Part shown: positions 10,587 to 23,356 of the stretch, in pieces | How the letters are laid out: the number at the start of each line of letters is the position of its first letter | Position numbering within the stretch: the stretch's first letter is position 1 | Assembly: GCF_037975245.1 (NCBI RefSeq) | Contig: NC_092574.1 | Coordinates: 4,892,713 to 4,956,712, forward strand | DNA length: 64,000 nucleotides | Reading direction: 5' to 3' | DNA from: Apostichopus japonicus | Lineage: Eukaryota > Echinodermata > Holothuroidea > Aspidochirotida > Stichopodidae | Notes under the pieces: model-generated | Database searches by the model: none | Told to the model about the DNA's origin: nothing | The model's input: the letters and a program-made list of their open reading frames with translations, nothing else | Program-made: the position numbers and the translations under genes

Positions 10587-11615
10587 AGGATACTATCCAG
10601 TTAGGAGCAGCCAATGGTCGCAACCATGCACACAGTACTTCTATGAGTTATGTGGTGTGGGGTATCCAGTTAGGAGCAGCCAATGGATGCAACCATGCAC
10701 ACAGTACATCTATTAGTTATGTGGTGTGGGGTATTTAGTTAGGAGCAGCCAATGGTTGCAACCATGCACACAGTACGTCTATGAGTTATGCGGTGTGGGG
10801 TATTTAGTTTGGAGCAGCCAATGGTTCGCAACCATGCACACAGTACTTCTATGAGTTATGTGGTGTGGGGTATTCAGTTAGGAGCAGCCAATGGTTGCAA
10901 CCATGCACACAGTACGTCTATGAGTTATGCGGTGTGGGGTATTTAGTTTGGAGCAGCCAATGGTTCGCAACCATGCACACAGTACTTCTATGAGTTATGT
11001 GGTGTGGGGTATTCAGTTAGGAGCAGCCAATGGTTGCAACCATGCACACAGTACGTCTATGAGTTATGTGGTGTGGGGTATCCAGTTAGGAGCAGCCAAT
11101 GGGTGTAACCATGCACACAGTACATTTATGAGTTATGTGGTGTGGGTATTTAGTTAGGAGCAGCCAATGGTTCACAACCATGCATACAGTACATCTATGA
11201 GTTATGTGGTGTGGGGTATCCAGTTAGGAGCAGCCAATGGTTCGCAAGCATGCATACAGAACATATATGAGTTATGTGGTGTGGGGTATCCAGTTAGGAG
11301 CAGCCAATGGGTGTAAGCATGCACACAGTACATTTATGAGTTATGTGGTGTGGGGTATCCAGTTAGGAGCAGCCAATGGTTGCAAGCATGCATACAGAAC
11401 ATATATGAGTTATGTGGTGTGGGGTATCCAGTTAGGAGCAGCCAATGGGTGTAAGCATGCACACAGTACATTTATGAGTTATGTGGTGTGGGGTATCCAG
11501 TTAGGAGCAGCCAATGGTTGCAACCTTGGATACAGTACATCTATGAGTTATGTGATGTGGGGTATCCAGTTAGGAGCAGCCAATGGTTGCAAGCATGCAT
11601 ACAGTACATCTATTA
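10587..11615 (+). repeat. 69-bp minisatellite, about 15 units
   Basis: The unit is 69-70 bp, with landmark ggagcagccaatggttgca about 15 times and then catgcacacagtac and tatgagttatgtggtgtggg. Parts show two-unit order: a ~139-bp pair repeats at about 10799-10937 and 10938-11076, and two unit types alternate between 11228 and 11500. Because 69 is divisible by three, open frames read through it (repeating MSYVVWGIQLGAANG), but the array lies in an intron and has 70-bp units that break the frame. Confidence 0.95.
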
Positions 11616-11930
11616 AAATGTTGTGGTCGGGCATGGGTCTATATTTGTCGAAAGGTTACTTTTCGAGTACAGCCCTTCTTGTGATATTAAGATATTATGA
11701 AGTGGTATTAGAGCAGAAGACTGCTCGCCGCAACCAAACTGTTCTTCTCGGGCTGAATACTTGTACGGTTATAAACAAATAGCTAACAATGGATGCTGGC
11801 ATCCTAACCACACCATCATACATTGATACATGTCTAACTGCATGGATACAATCCAAGATGGCCTGCGTCGACATCCACCATCCCCAGAGCTCAATCTGCA
11901 CCTTCAATGTAAATGTAATTCTAATCAGCT

Positions 11931-12298
11931 TTAAAGGGTGTGAAGACTCACGCAAAAAGAAATGTCTAATGCCGGTAATCTGACCTAGTTTCGAATGAGG
12001 TGTAACAGAAGTGTAAGACACCACCATCGATCCCAGAAATTACGCACACAGCTGGCTACCTTCGGTAGTTAGACACTTGTGTACAGTCAGTGCATACAGC
12101 TGTGGTCAATACCCACAGCACAGTGTGCAAACGATACAGCGATGGACATCTCAGTTCCAGCTAAAGATAACAAGGTATCCCGTTTCATTACTGTCTGCAT
12201 TTTGTAGCAACAAGCAGAAAACTTCACTTGCAAGCAACGGAAAGTTAACTTTTTCAGAGCACGGCACGCGGTTTGGGGCGAGTCTTCAATGCCTTTAA
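11931..12298 (-). mobile_element. TTAA-flanked MITE, copy 5 (reverse)
   Basis: A 368-bp inverted copy with well kept ends: TTAAAGGGTGTGAAGACTCA on the left and GCGAGTCTTCAATGCCTTTAA on the right (last 21 bases). Confidence 0.85.
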
Positions 12299-12806
12299 CA
12301 TGTTGAAGCAACAACAGGCTGTTAACATTTGAAGGTAAAGAGAACAGCTAGATCACATCTTACAGCAGAAGAAAACTGCAAGATGCATCTGGTGATGATG
12401 TGGATGTTACATGCTGAAAATGTTTTTAGAAATGAGGATGAAATTTATAGCTTTGATGTAGGTGTCTTAGTTGCTCCATTGACTTGAAGTATGGAAATTA
12501 TGTTGATTTAAGCAACCAAACATGCAAGATTTAAATAGGGTCACCTTCTTGCTGGCTGTTTTGACACTTTACACCAAAGATGAGCCTGTTTGGACAGAGG
12601 TGCAATGATATTTGTTCATCATGTCTTATACATTTCACCAGCACAATTGCTCCAATTCCTCAAAATTTGAAACTCTGACATAGAAACCATTTCTGGAATA
12701 ATATACATGGAAAAATAGGCACAAATTTTACAAGATTAATAATGTTATTCCTTCCTTTGTATGTTGTTTTTAATTCTATATATTTTTTTATTCCTCATTA
12801 TTTCAG

Positions 12807-13098
12807 AAATCACCATCAGCCGATAAAATACCATTACTTTCAGGGAAAACCTACTCCCACAGAATGTGGAACTTATAAATTTGTTGAAACGGCGAAAAAC
12901 TTTGCCCACCGGTTCATGACTGAGAAAGCTGTGTTTGCCAAGTGGGGGGCGCAGTATAACGTGTCTTTCTACCATCCTTACTGGAATATTTCCCGCGAGG
13001 CAGCGAAGACTCTCAACACACCTTTCATCATGAACCAAAAGAAGAAAAAAAAGTCTCCTGTACACAAAAAAGTCATAAGACGTGGCAGGAAGAACTAG
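12807..13098 (+). CDS. ST6GALNAC5-like: Gene A terminal exon with motifs III and VS
   Basis: Acceptor tatttcag ends at 12806, and the codon split over the intron gives Arg. The frame runs 96 residues to the stop at 13096-13098. KYHYFQ is motif III. HRFMTEKAVFAKW is motif VS with the H-x4-E pair needed for catalysis in GT29 enzymes. Two sequons (NVS, NIS) follow. The C-terminus is unusual: after TPFIMNQ it runs into a lysine/arginine-rich tail (KKKKK, then HKKVIRRGRKN) that gene B lacks. No canonical AATAAA was found close downstream. Confidence 0.9.
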
Positions 13099-14560
13099 AC
13101 CAGAGACATATAGCCATCTACATTCTTTGGTAATTGTATGAGTAATTCAAATGTTTGGTTTCGTTTTGATCCAACACCTCTATAATACACCACCAATGGT
13201 TTGGATTCTGTTGTACAGATGGTTGCACTTTTAAAATTGTTCTGCTACTACAACTCACAGTTAGACAGGGTTGTTTAGTTTAATACAGACAAACAATGCT
13301 TGCCTGTAATGTGCCCGGGTAAGGAGGGTAGATCATCTTGGGTGACCCTACAGTGACCCTACAGTGACAGACTCTGCAGCCTAGGGAAGGAGTTCTACCA
13401 ATAGGGGAAGGTATTAATCCCTTCCCGAATGAGAAACCTGTTTTGACTTAGTATGCAAAAATGGTGTTATACTTTTGTGGCTTTTGAAGTCATTTAACAT
13501 GCAAGATCTTTCTGCAAAGTTCAGCAAGTTTTGGTTTCTTCCGAATATTGTGGCAACCTCTTTTAGGGTGCCTCCCCTGCCATTTTGACTAATACCAGTG
13601 CAATAGGCCATACGTTTTGGATGTACAATATATACCATCTGATTTGCAACCTCTTGCACCAAAACAGTTCCTACATCACAGGTGAGCCTATATTGCATCT
13701 CCTAGACTTAAAAAAAGATAAATACAGTGTTCACACAACACAAGAAAAATTTCTTTCTTGACCAATTTTTCAATCATTTATCCACCGAGGACACAATATT
13801 TTTACAAACATTATTCATTTTCTATGAAGTGCTAAATACATTATCTGTTGAATGCATAGAGATGATGGGATGTTCAACAAGCAGTGTGGAAATATTTTCT
13901 CTTCAATAGAAGTTGTTCATTGCTTGCTACCTGAACATCCCTTTAAGTTTGTTATATGTTGTAGGCCATGACAAATAACACTGATGAAGCTAATAATTCT
14001 ATACAATCATATCTATTTTTCTTTATTTAATATTTTTGGGGAGGGGGGCTTCACCTTTAACCTACCTATCATAACATCAGTTAGATTATCTAGTTAAGCT
14101 CAGACTTATTTAGTAGAAACACAATAAGGCTTCCATGGTGCCAAATAACACATTTACAATGCATGTATCTTACAAATTTGTCCAATCAGAAATGGTGTTT
14201 TATGTCATCTTTGGGTGTGTGGTCCTTCAGTCTTGGAATTTAAAGAATACTTTGTGGGAGAGTTCTTAGAATTGCTAAAGCAGTTAATTTTTGAGATCAC
14301 TTGAGCATCAGTATGGCATTAAAGGAGCATTGTAGACATTGTTAACTTCTTAAAGGTGAACATCTTGAAAAGTACAGTGGTTGTAGACATATTAACAACC
14401 CTTGTTCTCTTTTTCGAAATATTCTGCCCAATGAAATCGTTTGAAAGCTTGACCTCATATCTGCCTTCATGGTACAGAGGATTAAAGTTTCTGCCCAAAG
14501 TATTTCTTCCTAAATTTCATGAGCAATTAATGTTATAGTCAACCACATTGAACACTGAAT
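13099..14560. other. Downstream flank of gene A
   Basis: Presumed 3' UTR and intergenic sequence. No second gene, no RNA gene and no clear transposon seen. ATTAAA near 14318 is a weak polyadenylation candidate. Confidence 0.4.
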
Positions 14561-16655
14561 GTAAAATGGACCATGTTTCTTGCTGCATACAGTCGTAGCT
14601 ACAATTTACAGATCACTCCTGTAAAATGGACTATGTTTCTTGCTGCATGCAGTCGTAGTTATAATTTACAGATCACTCCTGTAAAATGGACCATGTTTCT
14701 TGCTGCATACAGTCGTAGCTACAATTTACAGATCACTCCTGTAATATGGACTATGTTTCTTGCTGCATGCAGTCGTAGCTACAATTTACAGAACACTCCT
14801 GTAATATGGACTATGTTTCTTGCTGCATGCAGTCGTAGCTACAATTTCAGATCACTCCTGTCATATGGACCATGTTTCTTGCTGCATGCAGTCGTAGCTA
14901 CAATTTACAGATCACTCCTGTAATATGGACTATGTTTCTTGCTGCATGCAGTCGTAGCTACAATTTACAGATCACTCCTGTAATATGGACTATGTTTCTT
15001 GCTGCATGCAGTCGTAGCTACAATTTCAGATCACTCCTGTAATATGGACCATGTTTCTTGCTGCATGCAGCCATAGCTACAATTTACAGATCACTCCTGT
15101 AATATGGACTATGTTTCTTGCTGCATGCAGTCGTAGCTACAATTTCAGATCACTCCTGTAATATGGACCATGTTTCTTGCTGCATATGGTCGTAGCTACA
15201 ATTTACAGATCACTACTGTAATATGGACCATGTTTCTTGCTGCATACAGTCGTAGCTACAATTTACAGATCAATCCTGTAAAATGGACCATGTTTCTTGC
15301 TGCATGCAGTCGTAGTTATAATTTACAGATCACTCCTGTAAAATGGACCATGTTTCTTGCTGCATACAGTCGTAGCTACAATTTACAGATCACTCCTGTA
15401 ATATGGACTATGTTTCTTGCTGCATGCAGTCGTAGCTACAATTTACAGATCACTCCTGTAAAATGGACCATGTTTCTTGCTGCATACAGTCGTAGTTACA
15501 ATTTCAGATCACTCCTGTAAAATGGACCATGTTTCTTGCTGCATGCAGTCGTAGCTACAACTTACAGATAACTCTTGTAAAATGGACCATGTTTCTTGCT
15601 GCATGCAGTCGTAGCTACAATTTACAGATCACTCCTGTAATATGGACTATGTTTCTTGCTGCATGCAGTCGTAGCTACAATTTACAGATCACTCCTGTAA
15701 TATGGACCATGTTTCTTGCTGCATACAGTCGTAGTTACAATTTCAGATCACTCCTGTAAAATGGACCATGTTTCTTGCTGCATGCAGTCGTAGTTGCAAT
15801 TTCAGATCACTCCTGTAATATGGACTATGTTTCTTGCTGCATGCAGTCGTAGCTACAATTTCAGATCACTCCTGTAATATGGACCATGTTTCTTGCTGCA
15901 TGCAGCCATAGCTACAATTTACAGATCACTCCTGTAATATGGACTATGTTTCTTGCTGCATGCAGTCGTAGCTACAATTTCAGATCACTCCTGTAATATG
16001 GACCATGTTTCTTGCTGCATATGGTCGTAGCTACAATTTACAGATCACTACTGTAATATGGACCATGTTTCTTGCTGCATACAGTCGTAGCTACAATTTA
16101 CAGATCAATCCTGTAAAATGGACCATGTTTCTTGCTGCATGCAGTCGTAGTTATAATTTACAGATCACTCCTGTAAAATGGACCATGTTTCTTGCTGCAT
16201 ACAGTCGTAGCTACAATTTACAGATCACTCCTGTAATATGGACTATGTTTCTTGCTGCATGCAGTCGTAGCTACAATTTACAGATCACTCCTGTAAAATG
16301 GACCATGTTTCTTGCTGCATACAGTCGTAGTTACAATTTCAGATCACTCCTGTAAAATGGACCATGTTTCTTGCTGCATGCAGTCGTAGCTACAACTTAC
16401 AGATAACTCTTGTAAAATGGACCATGTTTCTTGCTGCATGCAGTCGTAGCTACAATTTACAGATCACTCCTGTAATATGGACTATGTTTCTTGCTGCATG
16501 CAGTCGTAGCTACAATTTACAGATCACTCCTGTAATATGGACCATGTTTCTTGCTGCATACAGTCGTAGTTACAATTTCAGATCACTCCTGTAAAATGGA
16601 CCATGTTTCTTGCTGCATGCAGTCGTAGTTGCAATTTCAGATAACTCCTGTAAAG
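14561..16655 (+). repeat. 60-bp minisatellite, about 35 units
   Basis: The unit is 59-60 bp, with the landmark tggaccatgtttcttgctgc, then agtcgtagctacaattt and cagatcactcctgtaa. Variants alternate gga(c)cat/gga(c)tat, aaaatgg/aatatgg and tacag/cag (the 59-bp form). 14968-15805 and 15803-16640 look identical, so 14 units were copied as an 835-bp block. In-frame reading gives 20-residue repeats (TMFLAAYSRSYNLQITPVKW), broken by the 59-bp units; not considered a gene. Confidence 0.95.
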
Positions 16656-19600
16656 TTGGATTCATGAAACAGATTGTTAGTGTTATTGTAGTTTCTAGTG
16701 AACTTTGAACCCAATCCAAGGAATGTCAACATCTAGAAATTCACATTGTCCATCTGTTATGTAGAAATATCCTATTTCAAATAGGTCATAATTAGAAACT
16801 CACCAAGTTTAACATATTTCATACATAAAATATATATGTAATCTATTGGTCATGCATTGCAAGTCATTGTTTCAGTTGGAGTAATTCATTGCTGGGATAT
16901 ATTATATGGTTCTGATGGATGCATTAATAGGGGTTTGAAGACATCCTTGTGGATGGCTGAAACTTTGTAAAGTAATAAGTAAAAAAATACTTGGTCTCTG
17001 TAAGTTTAAACAAAATCGAGTTTTGTTTAGTAACAGACAGTGGCAGCTATTGGCAATGTTTTACCAGGATCATAATAGCGAGTCCTCTTATTTATTGTAT
17101 ATATTTTACCTAAGCCGGGTTTTTGTAGTGGATATTAAGTAGCTTGTTATTAGGGTTATCTCTCCTCTTTGAAATATTCTCTTGCAACTGAAAAAGTTCC
17201 AAAGTTTAATTTTACATTCCATTTTAAAGAGACCAGCTTTTTAAATGTTTAAATAGACTAAATTTGTGCTTTAGTGTCAAGTTTGTTGGTAATTAGCTGA
17301 GAAATGTTTTTTGCATTCCATTTTTTCTTTTTCATTTTAATTTTTTTTTAACCCTTTTGCCATAATTCTGGTGCTTCCTTCTTCCCATGTTTCCTTCATA
17401 AAATCATTTAAGGAAAAAAAAAAAAACCAAGAGTTTAGTGTTGTTGTTTAAAATGTATCAAATTGAAATTTTTATCAAAATTAATTGTTGCCAAAGTGTA
17501 AATGAAATTTATATTAAAATTTTTTTATGTATGAAGGTGCAAAATCACATTTTTTAAATTTATTTGAACAAATTAAAAGAATTTATTGTAACTTTGATAT
17601 CGATGTTTTATAAACATTACATTCCTTGATAGTATTGTCTTAATGATATGTTATTAAAATACTTTCCACTAATTTGGTTTGTCAAGACATCTGTTATTGC
17701 CACCAAATTTTTAACAAATTAAATATCGCTAGAAGTTTTCAACAGTACTTTAATAAAGGTTCTAATCCCCTCAAGTTTTACTAGCTCACCATTGAGGATT
17801 GTTAACAGAGATGTTTAAATGTCTCGATGTATAAACTGCTTTTAGTTTAATGCTTGTTGAAATTTGAGCACCAGTGACCATAATCTGACTTCCTAACATA
17901 TTTGGGGTAGTTTGTTGGCTTTTCTCCATTGGTAAGATGTAACGTAACAAACATGATTGGTGTAATACATTTTACTACTTTGTTTCTTAACAGAACTGGT
18001 ACAGGCAAGTCGCAAACTGCTTTTGGCTTTACTAGTCATCAATATTACTCCCAAAATATGCTAGCAAGTCAAATAAATTGGTCACTATCATGCTCAACTT
18101 AGTTGAAGAAGCACATTTACCTTTACCTTCATAGCAGATTTCATCTTCAGGGCATCTTTGGTAACATGCCCTGTTTTGGGCTCACAATAACAAGGAAGTG
18201 TTAAATAAAGTGAAAGCAGGGAGGTGTGCCCCAATTAACTAAAATGTTGCTAAGGGGTATTCAATGCATTGTTTTAAATTTAACCACATGCCATCCTTAT
18301 TAATACTATTGGAACAAGAATGTAGAATTTTGAGAAATTTAAAAAAATTTCTTGTTCCATATTGGTTAGATTGAAGGTTGCCTCTTAGGTATGGCTTCAT
18401 TTCAAAAGTGCATTTATCAAGATCATTTTAACAGCATTCTCCTCCTTTAATTGCTGAGTAATTAAGTACTCTCTTCATTTCATTAATAGAAAATTCATTT
18501 TGTCTGGCCTGTACATGACATGCCACTTTTCATACACCACCTTAATTTTGATCGTCTTTCATGCAGGTTGTATTTAGATTATTTTTGCTTTTAATAAGAA
18601 TTTGTCTTTAAAATGTAAATATTGATAGACAGAGAAGATATAACATTGTTGAGATGTTAGAGGAGTTGCCAACCACAATTATTGAAATTATGCTGATTAT
18701 GAAGGAACTTCCCAACAAACCAACCTTCCCCCACCCCCCCCCTGCATACATCTACAGCACCTCATACAGCAGATGATGAATGCAGAAAGGAGGGATTCTA
18801 GAAATGACATCACAGAGTCACTAACGTTTGGCAGCGATTGGATGCTGTAATATCAGTCAAATAATCAGCCATTGCTTCTTGCAATTTTTTATTCTTTGCT
18901 TGGTACTTTGGATTTGCTTGTTAGGATATATTCATGTGACTAATTGTCACAAGGACATTGGCCTTTTAAAGTGCCTTTTGTAGTTTCAATTTAGATTTAG
19001 TATAATGCTTTAGAAGCTTTCTTCCCCCCCCCCCCTCCCCAGTTTCTGTGTTTTCAAGTTCCATACATTTTTGAAGAGCTTTCACTTCATCTATATAAAA
19101 AGATTTATATATAGAGAAGATTTTCATCAATGAAATAGATTTAATTCCATAGAGAAACATTCCTTTGTTGTTTTATCATTGATTAACTTGTTCTTCAAAT
19201 AATCCTTTGTTTTTTTTTCTCATTGATTAAGTTGTTCTTCAAACATCTACTTCCCTGTTTCTCTTCCTACCTCCCTCAGTTCATTTAGTTAGGTCACAAT
19301 ACAGGGATCCCACCCACTTCTTTCCATTCATCATGATGAAAAATTTGAGCTACACTTTCATGTATCATACCAGATAACACTGATACAGTGTTCCAATTAT
19401 TGGGGGGGGGGGGGTGGTGTGAAGAGTGTAGGGAGAGGCTGGTGGTAGGAGAGGGACAGAGGGAAGTGTGTCATTGGAGATTGTTCTGATATCAGTGTTT
19501 GCATATTCATCTCACTGAACACTGTTCATTTTGTTATATTTTCAATTATATTTAGGCTGACACATGAAGAATCATATGTAATAACGTTTAGGCTTGGGAG

Positions 19601-19860
19601 TCTGCTTGAGGTGTTAGTAGAAGAGTGGCCTCAATCCCTGAATTTGGTTTACAATTCCTACAATTTTCTTCATTTCTATACATCATTTAATCCTTTCTGC
19701 AGAGAAACTCACCTCCCCCCCTCCCTCACCATAAACAGAAGAGAAGGTAGTGTGTTTTTTTTATATTGAATTTTCAATTTTTATCTAAAGGGATGATGAA
19801 TCAGATTTAATGAAAAGAAACCCAACCCACCAATATATGCAATGAATTAAAGGAGACAAA
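16656..19860. other. Intergenic, no gene seen
   Basis: AT-rich sequence with A/T runs and C/G homopolymers (for example 19024-19034 and 19401-19413). No exon with paired splice sites and a recognisable product, no RNA gene. Confidence 0.4.
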
Positions 19861-19869
19861 AATATAAAT

Positions 19870-20610
19870 GGGCTTTTGAGTACAAAAAGCCTATTGTTTT
19901 TTGTGGGGGTCAAAAGGTCATTTGGGGTCACCAGGGGTCAAGTTGTTAAAACCTTGTATACATGATATCTCAAGAAGGGAAGCTTGGGCAGACCTCATAT
20001 TTGGTGTGTAGAAGTACCACATTGAGTAAATGAAGTTTATGGATTTTGGTGGAGGTCAAACATCATTTGGGGTCATCAGAGGTCAAATTGTTAAAACCTT
20101 GTAAACATGATATTATAAGAAGGGAACCGTGGACAGATCTCATATTTGGTTTGTAGATGTACGGTGTACCATATCAAAATCGAGGAGCCTATTATTGCTT
20201 TCGGTGGAGGTCAAAGGTTATTTGAAGTAAAAAAACGCCCCTCTTTCCCGTCTCTCTACAGTAACACACCTTCCTAAACATAATATCGCAAGGGAAGCTT
20301 GGACAGATCGCATATTTGGTTTGTAGATGTACCATATCAAATTAAAGGAGCCAATCATTGCTTTTGGTGGTGGTCAAAGGTTATTTCAAGTCAACAAACG
20401 CCACACATTTACTTCACTCCCCTCTTACTTGTCTCTCTACATTAACCCACCTTCCTAAACATAATATCGCAAGGGAAGCTTGGACAGATCGCTTATTAGG
20501 TATGTAATAGTACCACAATGAGTACAATCAGCCTAATGTTGTGGGCGGAGGTCAATGGTCGTTTGAGTTCACAAGGGTTCAAAATCAGAACAAATTTATA
20601 TTGTTAAGTA
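19870..20610 (+). repeat. AGGTCA-rich repeat, about four tandem units
   Basis: Units of ~145-180 bp, recognisable by gcttggacagatcgcatatt at about 19981, 20125, 20297 and 20477. Each is followed by ttggt(t/g)tgtagatgtacca and then ggaggtcaaaggt(c/t)a. It belongs to the family at 7290, 32090, 33140 and 51090. Confidence 0.75.
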
Positions 20611-21179
20611 CAATCTAATTAAGATTCATGTGGTGATACAAAAACAAAAGAAAGGGGGTGTGTAATGTGATCAATTGTGTTTTGATTCCTATATACCCGG
20701 TACAATTTGAAACTTATTAGTGACCAATTACTGAAATCACACGATACTTTAAATCTAAAGCTCGAAAAGATTTATCTCATGTAATAGCGAACCTTAATTC
20801 TTTCAAACATCCTTTTGACTTCAGACATATGATTAACATTGATGGAAACACATTTCTAGGTGGGACCTACCTTTAAATGTCAATTGACTTGCAACAGTTA
20901 CTTAATAATTTCAATTCGGTTTACGAACAGGACGAAAAATAGCCAATGCGGTTTTCTAACTTTTGCTCAGAAATATGGCGCGCCGTTTGTGTGTATTTAT
21001 ATTGTCGTCGCAGAAACTTGTCACTGTCGCGAGAAGTTATGTTGTCGCGGAAATATAAATTGATTTTACCACTTTCTTCGAAAGAGTAGGTGTCCTTTTC
21101 ACAACATAGACATGTTATGGCGATTATAGTGGTTAGTAGTTTTTTTCGCCTCTAATGACACAAGCAAGTGGAGTGCTTT

Positions 21180-21270
21180 ATGCAAAGTGTCATTTCCGGT
21201 ATCTGAGAGGCACATTGCAAACATTTTTCTTGCTTGTATTAGTTTAGTGCTCCACTCAGATAGTGTCATA
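21180..21270 (+). repeat. Partial copy of the hAT-associated module
   Basis: gtcatttccggtatctgaga followed by catttttcttgc and gtgctccactcagatag is a decayed copy of the ~100-bp module inside the elements at 2037 and 23357. Confidence 0.45.
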
Positions 21271-21816
21271 GTTGTCCCTGGTTAATGCCATGAAAAGCAT
21301 ACATAGGCCTAAGTTATGCTATTTTCCTAGTATTTAATTGTTAGTTATAATGAGCCAAGGACATCTAACCGTCATCCTTTGTATTATAGCATGTGGATCT
21401 ATCGTTACGGATGAGGTGGTGATAATTTTTGTCATTAGGCTTTAGTCATATCGCATCCGAAAGGACAGCCGTAGTCGGTCTAAGGGCCTAGGCTAACTAT
21501 ATCTAGGGTCCAGTGAATAACAATACAGCAGCTGAGCAGACGGCACTAGTAAAGATTCATGTAATTGCTTCTACTATCGCTTCCTAAGAATTACCAGTGA
21601 AACTGCAGTCCACTGACACATTTCTGGCGATATCAACATTTGCAGTGATTTACGTCAACTTTATCACTTTATTCGTGTCAAAGACGTAGTGTTTGTATTA
21701 CGCGCCGGTACTTTCTTGCCTTACAAGCATAGCGCCATCAGCCGGATGAGCGTCTTCAGTATATGTCGCATGACGTCGTTCTCTCTACTTCAATTTCTAT
21801 GTCGAAAATAGAACTT

Positions 21817-21932
21817 CAAAATAAAATAAAGCTGTTAGCAAACTGCTTATCCACTAGAGAGCCTGTGTAGGAGAATGTGTAAAAGTAAGTTGGCCTGACG
21901 TTTCGATCCTAGCAGGATCTTCTTCAAAGGTT
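21817..21932. mobile_element. Short hairpin element, copy 1 (116 bp, 11-bp duplication)
   Basis: AAATAGAACTT flanks it exactly at 21806-21816 and 21933-21943. Inside are ctagagagcctgtgta, ttggcctgacgtttc and the perfect hairpin GATCCT-AGC-AGGATC. It shares the AAATAAAATAAA-type start and hairpin with the copy at 25503. Target duplications of different length (11 and 8 bp) in the two copies fit target-primed retrotransposition better than cut-and-paste. It has no coding potential and could be the end of a longer element, such as a Penelope-like one. Confidence 0.7.
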
Positions 21933-23356
21933 AAATAGAACTTGCACGGTATTAGGTAATTGTTCATGTGACGTCATAGTGGCTGCTCCATACAAAAGAA
22001 GCTTATGCGGACCGGAATACAATACATCTGGAAACTTTCGAGAACCAAGGAAACACAGCTCTCTAACATTAGGCCATAACAGAAGAGTTATTGAAAGGAT
22101 GCTGATAATTTTTTTAAAGAATTGTAAATGAAACAATGAAGATGTAAAATCTTTAAATAAAACTTTGCATAGGTGGTACAACATCTTTCCCCGAGATCGG
22201 CTAGATAGGTTCCGTGACGGCAAAATAGTAAACAAGAGGGCAATCCACGGACTTGCGTATCTCATCGCCATCAAACACTGATTTCAAATGAAAAAAATTA
22301 TGATTAGAAACGCAATCTGGCAATCGGAGGAAAATACTTTATACTTGATATTCTCATTATACATGTGTAGGTCAGTTCTTTGTCGATTCAATGTTTCCCC
22401 TAGTAGTTATAGCCCAAAAAATTGAAACATTGATTGCCATGGGAACCGAGGTCAAAGGTCTAGTGGTTAAAGGTCAAATGTTTATTTTAGCGCAATTTTA
22501 TGTCAAAAACCTCCTTCACAACGGCTATACCGAAGGTACCCAAGGACGGGGAATGCTTGTGTCGCGCAGCCCCCCCCCCCCCCCTCCCCCGGATCCAAAG
22601 GTCTAAGGGCCAGAGGTAAATTTAAAGTGAACATTTTTCTTTTGGCTATAACCCCATGGGAAATATTGAACTCACAGATATAATGAGAGTGCTATCAAAA
22701 TGTGCTTAATTCTATGGTGTTGGATACTTTTTGAAACGCTTTGCAATGTTTTCGCTTTAATTTGAGGGAGGGGTTCCATGTGAGCTTTGACACCAAAAAC
22801 TGTTAGTAATGTTTATTCAGTCTAAGTTGTGAATGCTCCTTCTCGATACATATTTAGTGTTCCGAAAATTAAGAGTTACGCAATGGCTTCCATTCCGAAT
22901 TCAACAATTAGTTCCCGCTTTCCAATTATAGCTTTTCCCTGTTTAGAAAGGAAGTTAACCAATATACATCTCGAACACGAAAAATCAACTTGCGTTTTTC
23001 ACGCGACTGATGTAAACCAACCTCACGCCCAGTCCGGCCCTCGTTTCTCGCAGAGATGGGTATGCCTATAGTAGCACGATGTAATAAATAAAACATATTA
23101 TGCACATACTTAACTTATGTGATATACGAAAGATTCTCAGAACATGGAAACGCAATCGATGTTCCTGTATATAGTGAGGCAGCATACTATGTACTTGGGG
23201 CTGCTTTTTACTTCAGCCCCTTTACAGCTGGCTGGGACTGTCATTATCATGTAAAAATGACTGTGATATGTTGAGCCCAAGATTAGATACTTTTCTAAAA
23301 AAACGTCACCGAAGAAAAAGACTGAGCACGAAACAGCAACCGATGTTCAGTCTAAC

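Larger units (their letters stand above)
8740..12806 (+). other. Gene A intron between motif-S and terminal exons
   Basis: A 4.1-kb phase-2 intron, GT-AG. It contains the 37-bp duplication, the 69-bp minisatellite and MITE copy 5. Nothing recognisable in 8740-9800, 9877-10586 and 12299-12806. Confidence 0.8.
245..13098 (+). other. Gene A: 3' part of an ST6GalNAc-type sialyltransferase gene
   Basis: Gene-level entry. Three coding exons (245-648, 8632-8739, 12807-13098) join in frame into about 267 residues and end at a TGA/TAG-type stop codon at 13096-13098. Intron phases are 0 (before 245), 2 and 2. The first exon needs upstream coding sequence for the cytoplasmic tail, membrane anchor and stem, which must lie left of this window; I found no acceptable exon in 1-244. 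The joined protein has sialylmotifs L, S, III and VS in the right order, so it is a GT29 sialyltransferase. Known members transfer sialic acid from CMP-sialic acid to GalNAc-containing glycans or gangliosides in the Golgi lumen. The exact acceptor is not deducible. Gene B lies 29 kb downstream on the same strand with the same exon plan. Confidence 0.85.

Noticed and set aside
10587-11615. Possible CRISPR array or repeat-domain gene
   Set aside because: There are no constant repeats with unique spacers; it is a plain minisatellite in a eukaryotic intron.
14573-16594. Open frames of up to 116 codons repeating MFLAAYSRSYNLQIT
   Set aside because: They arise because the 60-bp minisatellite unit is a multiple of three; frames are cut at every 59-bp unit.
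17996-18040. Acceptor-like site followed by RTGTGKSQTAFGF, resembling a P-loop
   Set aside because: The frame stops soon after without a donor, and no other ATPase exon is nearby.
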